Below are positions 31,707 to 37,687 of a stretch of DNA of 64,000 bases, one piece after another (the stretch's first letter is position 1; the number at the start of each line of letters is the position of its first letter). The notes beneath the pieces were generated by a model. The model saw only the letters and a program-made list of their open reading frames with translations. It searched no databases and was not told the DNA's origin. The DNA is taken from the NCBI GenBank assembly GCA_036266075.1, contig DATANV010000033.1, positions 1-64,000 of the forward strand, in the 5' to 3' direction. This DNA comes from VRUE01 sp036266075 (GTDB taxonomy: Bacteria > Actinomycetota > Thermoleophilia > Solirubrobacterales > 70-9). The translations under genes and the position numbers were made by a program.

Positions 31707-32183
31707 ATGAGTCCGCCCGACCCCGCCCGCTTCCGTACCGCGATGGGGATGCTGCCGACCGGCGTCACCGTCGTCACCGCCGCTGGCCCCGACGGGCCGG
31801 CGGGCGCCACCGCCAACGCGGTCAGCTCGCTCTCGATCGAGCCGATGCTGATGCTCGCCTGCCTGGACCGCGGCTCACGCACGCTGCTCGCCGTGCAGGC
31901 GGCCAACCGCTTCGGGATCAGCGTCCTGCACAGCGGCCAGGAGCAACTCGCCCGCGCCTTCGCGACCAAGGCGCCGGTGGCCGACAAGTGGCAGGGCGTC
32001 GCCTGGAGAGAGCGCGATGGCATCCCGGCGATCGACGATGCCCTCGTCTTCGTCGCCTGCGAGCTGCGCGACGTGATCGCCGGCGGCGACCATGTGATCG
32101 TCACCGGCGAGGTCACCGCGCTGAAGACCGGCGAGGGCGTCCCTCTCGTCTTCCATAAGGGCGAGTACCGTCCGCTGAGCTGA
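31707..32183 (+). CDS. Flavin reductase-like FMN-binding protein
   Basis: 158 residues. FRTAMGMLPTGVTVVTAAGPDGPAG, ANAVSSLSIEPMLMLACLDRGSRT and RFGISVLHSGQEQLARAFA are the standard segments of the flavin reductase (HpaC/NtaB) FMN-binding split-barrel family. Such proteins supply reduced flavin to a partner monooxygenase. ATG at 31707 lies 30 bases from the divergent cytochrome c start; the shared promoter space is very tight. Confidence 0.9.
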   Translation: MSPPDPARFRTAMGMLPTGVTVVTAAGPDGPAGATANAVSSLSIEPMLMLACLDRGSRTLLAVQAANRFGISVLHSGQEQLARAFATKAPVADKWQGVAWRERDGIPAIDDALVFVACELRDVIAGGDHVIVTGEVTALKTGEGVPLVFHKGEYRPLS

Positions 32184-32345
32184 AACCCAAATCGACGGCC
32201 TGAAGCCTAATCGAACAGGTTATTCGGAATCCCTGTTCTCATCTGCTCGCTGGCGAGCCTGCGCAGGATGAAGCAGGCTCAGGGACGAGCGCAGGATCGG
32301 GCCGACCTGGAGAACCTCCCGAGCGGCTGACTCGACGATCCCGGC
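32184..32345. other. Intergenic region with several hairpins
   Basis: Between converging genes. GAACAGG/CCTGTTC (32213-32219 and 32232-32238) may terminate the flavin-reductase message. GCTCGC-TG-GCGAGC (32245-32258) and GAGCCTGC/GCAGGCTC (32255-32262 and 32273-32280) overlap and could form alternative folds. The set may be a degraded palindromic element. Confidence 0.4.
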
Positions 32346-32780
32346 TCAGAGGCCGCCGCTGGTCGTGGCGGCGCGCAGGGCGAGGAAGAAGATGACGCCG
32401 CAGCTGACGGCCATGATGCCCATCTCGCGGCGGACGATCGCCAGGGCGAGGGACTCCTGGGTCTCGACGGGTATGGATTCGAGGTCGAGGTCGCCCAGCT
32501 CACGTTGAGCGGCGCCGGCGCGAGCACCCTCGGCGACGAAGGAGACGAAGAGCGGCAGGATGCCGTAGAGGTAATGCAGGTCGTCTGGCGCCTCGTGGCC
32601 ACTGAAGACCAGCAGGCCGCCGAGCAGCGCCTGCAGGAAGACCGCGGCCTGGGCGGCGCGCAGCAGGTACCAGAAGGGAATCGAGGGGCGATCGCGGAAC
32701 CAGGCGAGGCCGCCGACAGCTCCCGCGGCGAGGTTGAGGGCGATCAGCGCGCAGCCGACCACGAGGTGGACGGAGGCCAC
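32346..32780 (-). CDS. Four-helix membrane protein of unknown function
   Basis: 144 residues with four hydrophobic segments (about 3-26, 36-60, 68-85 and 118-138). The order is TM1, TM2, TM3, a charged loop rich in Glu, then TM4. A basic-aromatic segment FWYLLRAAQAAVF and HYLYGILPLF are the most distinctive parts. I do not recognise the family. It starts at GTG and is divergent from the nuo operon, so it may share the regulatory region with nuoA. Confidence 0.65.
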   Translation of the reverse strand: MASVHLVVGCALIALNLAAGAVGGLAWFRDRPSIPFWYLLRAAQAAVFLQALLGGLLVFSGHEAPDDLHYLYGILPLFVSFVAEGARAGAAQRELGDLDLESIPVETQESLALAIVRREMGIMAVSCGVIFFLALRAATTSGGL

Positions 32781-32841
32781 TTCACGGCCTCCCGCGAGCG
32801 TCTGGCGCAGTCCGGCTCATATCCGCCTGAAAGGGTCGGGA

Positions 32842-32878
32842 TTCCGCTTGCTGATGCGGAAAATCACTATGTAGCAAG
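32842..32878. promoter_or_regulatory. Overlapping dyads upstream of nuoA
   Basis: TTCCGC/GCGGAA (32842-32847 and 32856-32861) and CTTGCT/AGCAAG (32847-32852 and 32873-32878) interlock in an AT-rich stretch 45-80 bases before the nuoA start. This may be a regulator-binding region of the nuo operon. No clear -35/-10 pair could be fixed, although TATAAC at 32896-32901 is a candidate -10. Confidence 0.35.
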
Positions 32879-32922
32879 TTGTCACAATGTGGTTGTATAA
32901 CAGCGCCCGGCCGCGCTCCCAG

Positions 32923-33300
32923 ATGCTGAAGAGCTACCTCCCGATACTCGTCTTCGCCCTCCTCGGTCTCGGCGTGGGCGGCGCCCTGGTGATGCTCAAC
33001 CATCTGATCGGGCCGAAGCGATCGGGTGGCGGGACCGCCGCGGAACGGCGCCAGGGCGAGCCCTACGAGTCGGGGATTCCGGTCGACCCGGCGGGCGGCG
33101 CCCGCTTCGGCGTCAGCTTCTATCTCGTCGCGATGCTCTTCATCCTCTTCGACATCGAGGTGGTCTTCCTCTATCCCCTCGGGGTGATCCTCAAGGGAGC
33201 CGACAGCGTCTTCCTGCTCGGCGAGCTGATCACCTTCGTCGTCCTGCTGATGGTCGCCTTCGTCTACGTCTGGCGGAAGGGTGCGCTGAATTGGAGGTAG
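32923..33300 (+). CDS. nuoA: NADH-quinone oxidoreductase subunit A
   Basis: 125 residues with three helices. YLPILVFALLGLGVGGALVML, then RFGVSFYLVAMLFILFDIEVVFLYPLGV with the conserved acidic residues of subunit A, and a last helix ending in VYVWRKGAL. ATG at 32923 gives the usual length; a start at 32887 would add 12 residues. First gene of a 14-gene complex I operon. Part of the membrane arm near the quinone site. Confidence 0.95.
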   Translation: MLKSYLPILVFALLGLGVGGALVMLNHLIGPKRSGGGTAAERRQGEPYESGIPVDPAGGARFGVSFYLVAMLFILFDIEVVFLYPLGVILKGADSVFLLGELITFVVLLMVAFVYVWRKGALNWR

Positions 33301-33962
33301 AGCGACAGACGATGCGGGACCGCCAGCTGCGCGCCCGCGACATGCTGCGCGGCGACCTCGAGGGCGAGGAGCTCGAGCGCTACGTCGAGGAGAAGGTCGT
33401 GATGACCAACTTCGAGAAGCTGCTCAACTGGGGGCGGGCCAACTCCTGCTTCCCGCTGACCTTCGGGCTGGCCTGCTGCGCGATCGAGGCGCCGATCGCG
33501 CTGGTCGGCAGCCCCCGTTACGACCTCGCCCGCTTCGGCGCCGAGGCGTTGCGCGCCTCGCCCCGCCAGGCCGACCTGATCATCCTCTCGGGTCGCGTCT
33601 CGATCAAGATGGCGCCGGTCGTCCGCCGCCTTTACGACCAGATGCTGGAGCCGAAATGGGCGATCTCGATGGGCGCCTGCTCCTCCAGCGGCGGCATGTT
33701 CTCCAACTACGCGGTGGTCCAGGGTGCCGACAAGTTCATGCCGATCGATCTGCACATCCCCGGCTGCCCGCCGCGCCCAGAGGCCGTGCTCTACGGCTTC
33801 ACCAAGTTGCAGCGCAAGATCATGGGCAACCCCGATCAGGGCTGGCGACAGCGCTACAACGCGGTCGGAACCGAGGAGTGGGCCCGCAGCGGGCCACGCA
33901 GCGAGCCGAGCCCGCAGGCGGCGGAGGCTTACGCGGCGGCACGGGGGCTGATCCGTGCCTGA
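33291..33962 (+). CDS. nuoB: NADH-quinone oxidoreductase subunit B
   Basis: Up to 223 residues. It carries the terminal [4Fe-4S] cluster N2: LACCAIEAP (two adjacent Cys), MGACSSSGGMF and IPGCPPRPEAV. MTNFEKLLNWGRANSCFPLTF is the typical beginning of the fold. The frame opens with a TTG overlapping nuoA by 10 bases; an ATG at 33312 is an alternative. The C-terminus continues about 40 residues past the fold, Ala/Ser-rich. Confidence 0.95.
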   Translation: MEVERQTMRDRQLRARDMLRGDLEGEELERYVEEKVVMTNFEKLLNWGRANSCFPLTFGLACCAIEAPIALVGSPRYDLARFGAEALRASPRQADLIILSGRVSIKMAPVVRRLYDQMLEPKWAISMGACSSSGGMFSNYAVVQGADKFMPIDLHIPGCPPRPEAVLYGFTKLQRKIMGNPDQGWRQRYNAVGTEEWARSGPRSEPSPQAAEAYAAARGLIRA

Positions 33963-34482
33963 CGCGCCAGGACTGGAGCTGATCCGCGGCGAGATCGAGC
34001 AGCACCACCCCGCGGCGATCCTCGACTCGGGCTTCGACCGCGATCAGGCGATGCTGGTCGCCGACGCAGGGCAGATCCTCGCCGTGCTCGGCTGGCTGCG
34101 CGACGCGCCAGGCCAGGGCTACAGCTTCCTCTCCAGCCTCCATGCCGCCGACTACCTGCCGGCTCAACCGCGCTTCGCGGTCCATTACGAGCTGCTGAAC
34201 CGGAATCGCGTGGAGCGCTTGCGTGTGAAGGCGCTGCTGGAAGACCCCTCGTCCGCCGGAAACCATGGTCTTCCGGAAATCGATTCCTGCGTGGAGCTTT
34301 TTCCGACGGCCGAGTTCCAGGAGCGCGAGGTCTACGACTTCTTCGGGATCGTCTTCCGCGGCCACCCCGACCTGACCCGGATCCTGATGCCGGAGGACTA
34401 CGTCGGCTGGCCCCTGCGCCGCGACTTCCCGATCGGCGGCGAGCCGGTCACCTTCACCTACGACGAGCGCAACTATGGCTGA
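33955..34482 (+). CDS. nuoC: NADH-quinone oxidoreductase subunit C
   Basis: 175 residues, peripheral-arm subunit. FLSSLHAADYLP, VHYELLNRNRVERLRVKA, FPTAEFQEREVYDFFGIVF and RILMPEDYVGWPLRRDFP are the standard blocks. It is separate from nuoD, unlike the E. coli fusion. Around residues 99-110 a loop SSAGNHGLPEID is longer than usual and coincides with a short DNA hairpin (34256-34276). The gene ends within the first codons of nuoD. Confidence 0.95.
   Translation: MPDAPGLELIRGEIEQHHPAAILDSGFDRDQAMLVADAGQILAVLGWLRDAPGQGYSFLSSLHAADYLPAQPRFAVHYELLNRNRVERLRVKALLEDPSSAGNHGLPEIDSCVELFPTAEFQEREVYDFFGIVFRGHPDLTRILMPEDYVGWPLRRDFPIGGEPVTFTYDERNYG
34256..34276. repeat. Short hairpin inside nuoC
   Basis: CCGGAAACC-AT-GGTCTTCCGG, a 9-bp stem with one bulged base, encoding part of a loop (AGNHGLP) that seems longer than in related NuoC proteins. 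It may be the footprint of a small palindromic insertion, but no second copy was found in the window. Confidence 0.35.
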
Positions 34483-35767
34483 GCCCCACCCCACCCCCCA
34501 GGGGGCGCCGGTAGTTAGCCACCCATACGGGGGGTTAACTACCGGCACGCCCCCTGGAGAGGCGGGCGTGGGCCCGGGGGAGATCGACACGCCCTCCACG
34601 GAGACCGAGGTCATGACCATCAATATCGGTCCCCATCACCCAGCTACCCATGGAGTTCTGAGGCTCGTTGTAGATCTGGAGGGCGAGGTGGTCAGGGATC
34701 TGAAGCCGGTGATCGGCTACGTCCACACGGGGATCGAAAAGTCCTGTGAGGACAAGAGCTACTGGAAGGTCATCCCCTTCGTCGAGCGGATGGACTACGT
34801 CTCCTACTTCTTCCAGATGGAGGCCTTCTGCGGCGCGGTCGAGCGGCTGGTCGGGCTGGAGATCCCGCCGCGGGCGAAGTACCTGCGGACGATCTTCCTC
34901 GAGCTGAACCGGATCCACTCGCACCTGGTCTGGCTGGGAACGACGGCGCTCGATCTCGGTGCGGTATCGATGCTCTGGTACTGCTTCCGCGAGCGCGACC
35001 GGATCCTCGACTTGTTCGAGATGGCGGCGGGGCAGCGGATGCACACCCGCTACTTCCAGGTCGGCGGGGTGATCGAGGACATCCCGCTCGGCTTCGAGGC
35101 GAAGCTGCGTGAGTTCGTCGCCGAGATGCCGGTCCGGGTTGGCCAGTACCAGGACCTGCTCGACCGCAACGAGGTCTTCCTCTCGCGGACCAAGGACGTC
35201 GGCATCGTGCCGCGCGAGCGGCTGCTGGAGCTGGGCGTGACGGGACCGCTGCTGCGCGCCGCCGGCGAGCCCTGGGACCTGCGCAAGGCCTTCGACTACC
35301 TCGCCTACCCGGAGCTGGACTTCAAGGTCCCGGTCGGCACGGTCGGCGACAACTACGACCGCTACCGGGTGCGGGTCGCGGAGATGGTCGAGTCGACGCG
35401 GATCGTCGAGCAGGCGCTCGACGCCCTGCCCGACGGGCCGTTCATCGCCGACGACCGCAAGTACGTGCTGCCGCCGCGCTCAGAGCTCTCAACCTCGATG
35501 GAGTCGCTGATCCACCACTTCAAGCTGGTCACCGAGGGCTACCGTGTGGCCCCGGGCGAGGTCTACTACGCGATCGAGTCGCCGCGCGGCGAGCTCGGCT
35601 GCTTCGTCCTCGCCGACGGCTCGGCGAAGCCGGCGCGGGTTCATTTCCGCGACCCCTCGTTTGTCAACCTGCAGGCGTTCCGCGACATGTCGGTGGACAG
35701 CTACATCGCCGACATGATCGCCAGCCTGGGGATGCTCGACCCGATTCTGGGCGGGGTCGACAGGTGA
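34475..35767 (+). CDS. nuoD: NADH-quinone oxidoreductase subunit D
   Basis: 430 residues. Quinone-site subunit related to hydrogenase large subunits. NIGPHHPATHGVLRLVVDLEGE, IGYVHTGIEK, FFQMEAFCGAVERL, RIHSHLVWLG and the C-terminal GGVDR are typical. The ATG at 34475 overlaps the nuoC stop (ATGGCTGA). Residues 9-28 (GAPVVSHPYGGLTTGTPP) are encoded by palindromic repeat A2 and have no counterpart in usual NuoD. An ATG at 34613 just before TINIGPHH could start a shorter protein and would leave the repeat untranslated, but the residues before it (EIDTPSTETEV) look like part of the normal start. Confidence 0.95.
   Translation: MAEPHPTPQGAPVVSHPYGGLTTGTPPGEAGVGPGEIDTPSTETEVMTINIGPHHPATHGVLRLVVDLEGEVVRDLKPVIGYVHTGIEKSCEDKSYWKVIPFVERMDYVSYFFQMEAFCGAVERLVGLEIPPRAKYLRTIFLELNRIHSHLVWLGTTALDLGAVSMLWYCFRERDRILDLFEMAAGQRMHTRYFQVGGVIEDIPLGFEAKLREFVAEMPVRVGQYQDLLDRNEVFLSRTKDVGIVPRERLLELGVTGPLLRAAGEPWDLRKAFDYLAYPELDFKVPVGTVGDNYDRYRVRVAEMVESTRIVEQALDALPDGPFIADDRKYVLPPRSELSTSMESLIHHFKLVTEGYRVAPGEVYYAIESPRGELGCFVLADGSAKPARVHFRDPSFVNLQAFRDMSVDSYIADMIASLGMLDPILGGVDR
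34498..34557. repeat. Palindromic repeat family A, copy 2 (inside nuoD)
   Basis: A 60-bp element: outer CCAGGGGGCG/CGCCCCCTGG, arms GGCGCCGGTAGTTAGCC and GGTTAACTACCGGCACGCC, centre ACCCATACGGGG. It is read in the one frame that avoids its internal stop triplets, giving PVVSHPYGGLTTGTP. Compared with copy 1 (5556-5611) the left arm equals the reverse complement of the other's right arm, and vice versa, whereas the centre runs in the same direction. Confidence 0.85.
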
Positions 35768-36381
35768 GCGAGCTGCCGGTCGATCGTGCGGTGTCCGAGG
35801 GCCGCGTTCCCGAGCGTGCTTCTGAAGGGATTCCCGAGCTTCATGAGGTGGGCTGTCCTCCCGAGCTGCGCGAGCGGATCGAGGAGCTGATGGGGCGGTA
35901 TCCGGATCGGAAGTCGGCTTCGATCCCGGCGCTGTGGGCGGTGCAGCGGTTGTACGGATGGTGCACGCCGGAGGGGATCCGGCAGGCCGCTGCCGTGATG
36001 CGGGTTACGCCCGCCTACCTGGAGTCGGTCGCCTCGTTCTACGACCTGCTGCACACCGAGCCGGTCGGCGTGCACAAAGTCGCCGTCTGCACCAACATCA
36101 GCTGCTGGATGCGCGGCGGCGACCGGTTGCTCGACGCCTTCCGCGCCGCCGCCGAGGACGCCGAGGACGTCTTCGTCAGCGGCTTTGAGTGCCTCGGCGC
36201 CTGCGACATCGCGCCGATGGCCTCGATCGACGAGCGCTACTTCGGCCCGCTGGAGGAGGCCGACGCGGCGAGCGCGATCGCCCAGCTTCGCGATGGGGCA
36301 GAGGTCCTGCCCGAAAGGGCGCTTGAGCGGCGGCCGCTGGCCGGCGACGTGCCCAGGGCCGCAGGGGGCAGCGATGCCTGA
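35764..36381 (+). CDS. nuoE: NADH-quinone oxidoreductase subunit E
   Basis: 205 residues, a thioredoxin-fold subunit binding the [2Fe-2S] cluster N1a: CTNISCWMRGG and ECLGACDIAPM provide the four Cys. GRYPDRKSASIPALWAVQRLYGWCTPEGIRQAA is the N-terminal helical block. A non-conserved 25-residue N-terminal extension and a C-terminal tail flank the fold. GTG start overlaps nuoD by four bases; the end overlaps nuoF by eight. Confidence 0.95.
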   Translation: MSELPVDRAVSEGRVPERASEGIPELHEVGCPPELRERIEELMGRYPDRKSASIPALWAVQRLYGWCTPEGIRQAAAVMRVTPAYLESVASFYDLLHTEPVGVHKVAVCTNISCWMRGGDRLLDAFRAAAEDAEDVFVSGFECLGACDIAPMASIDERYFGPLEEADAASAIAQLRDGAEVLPERALERRPLAGDVPRAAGGSDA

Positions 36382-37687
36382 GACGCGCGTCCTGCTCGAG
36401 CACGCCGAGGACCCGGCGCTGCGCACGATCGAGGGCTACCGGGGCTACGGCGGCTACGGCACCCTGGAGAGGGCCTACCGCGAGATGGAGCCCGAGGACC
36501 TGCTGAAGGAGCTGGAAGAGTCCGGGCTGCGCGGGCGCGGTGGCGCCGGCTTCTCGATGGGCAAAAAGGCCTCCTTCCTGCCGCGCGGCGAGATGCAGAA
36601 GTACCTCTGCTGCAACGCCGACGAGTCCGAGCCGGGCGCCTTCAAGGACCGCGAGCTGATGCAGCGCAACCCGCACCAGCTGATCGAGGGGATCGCGATT
36701 GCGGCGCTCGCCGCCGGCGCCGGCCACGCCTTCATCTTCATCCGCGGCGAGTACGACTCGCAGGCCGACGTGCTCGATACGGCGGTCGCCGAGGCCTATG
36801 AGGCCGGCTACCTCGGCGAGAACATCCTCGGCACGCGGCGCGACCTCGAGCTGGTCGTCCACCGCGGCGCCGGTGCCTACATCTGCGGCGAGGAGACGGC
36901 GCTGCTCGATGCGCTCGAGGGCAAGCGCGGCAACCCGCGGTTGAAGCCGCCCTTCCCCGCCGTGCAGGGCCTCTACGGCGGGCCGACGCTGATCAACAAC
37001 GTCGAGACGCTCTCCAACGTGCCGCGGATCGTCGCCCACGGCGCCGAGTGGTTCCGCGGCTTCGGCACCGAACAGTCCCCGGGGACCAAGGTCGTCTCGG
37101 TCTCCGGCTGCGTGCGGCGGCCCGGCAACTACGAGGTCGAGCTGGGGGTGCCGACGCGGGAGCTGATCTGCGACCTGGCCGGCGGTCCGCTGCCCGGTCG
37201 CGAGCTGAAAGCCTTCTACCCCGGCGGCTCCTCCTCGCCGGTGTTGACCGCCGAGGAGGGCCTCGACCTCCCCTACAGCTTCGAGGCGATGGCCGAGGCC
37301 GGCTCGATGCTCGGCTCGGGCTCGATCATCGTCGCTGACGACAGCGTCTCGATCCCGCACATGGCGCTGCGCACGGCGCGCTTCTACCACCACGAGTCCT
37401 GCGGCAAGTGCACCCCCTGCCGCGAGGGCACCAACTGGACGGTGAAGATGCTGGAGCGGGTGGTGCGGGGCGAGGCGACGCCGATGGACCTCGACATCGT
37501 CGCTTCGGTGCAGGAGAACATCATCGGCCACTGCCTCTGCGTGCTCGGCGACTCGATGGCGATGCCGGTCGGGGCGATGGTGCGCAAGTTCCGCGAAGAG
37601 TTCGAAGAGACGATCGCCGCCGCCGGCGAGGCGAGCCGCATCGCCGCCGTGCAGGCACCGGCCGAGACCCTGGGGGCGGCCACGTGA
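36374..37687 (+). CDS. nuoF: NADH-quinone oxidoreductase subunit F
   Basis: 437 residues, site of NADH oxidation. Binds NADH and FMN (RGRGGAGFSMGKKASFLP, CNADESEPGAFKDRE, GAGAYICGEETALLDALEG) and the [4Fe-4S] cluster N3 (ESCGKCTPCREGTNW with a later Cys in IGHCLC). ATG at 36374 begins PETRVLLEH; open sequence upstream is nuoE in another frame. Complete and normal. Confidence 0.97.
   Translation: MPETRVLLEHAEDPALRTIEGYRGYGGYGTLERAYREMEPEDLLKELEESGLRGRGGAGFSMGKKASFLPRGEMQKYLCCNADESEPGAFKDRELMQRNPHQLIEGIAIAALAAGAGHAFIFIRGEYDSQADVLDTAVAEAYEAGYLGENILGTRRDLELVVHRGAGAYICGEETALLDALEGKRGNPRLKPPFPAVQGLYGGPTLINNVETLSNVPRIVAHGAEWFRGFGTEQSPGTKVVSVSGCVRRPGNYEVELGVPTRELICDLAGGPLPGRELKAFYPGGSSSPVLTAEEGLDLPYSFEAMAEAGSMLGSGSIIVADDSVSIPHMALRTARFYHHESCGKCTPCREGTNWTVKMLERVVRGEATPMDLDIVASVQENIIGHCLCVLGDSMAMPVGAMVRKFREEFEETIAAAGEASRIAAVQAPAETLGAAT

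Noticed and set aside
34558..34613. ATG at 34613 as the only start of nuoD, leaving element A untranslated
   Set aside because: Possible but less likely: the codons before it look like the normal NuoD start and the ATG at 34475 overlaps the nuoC stop as elsewhere in this operon. Kept as an alternative.
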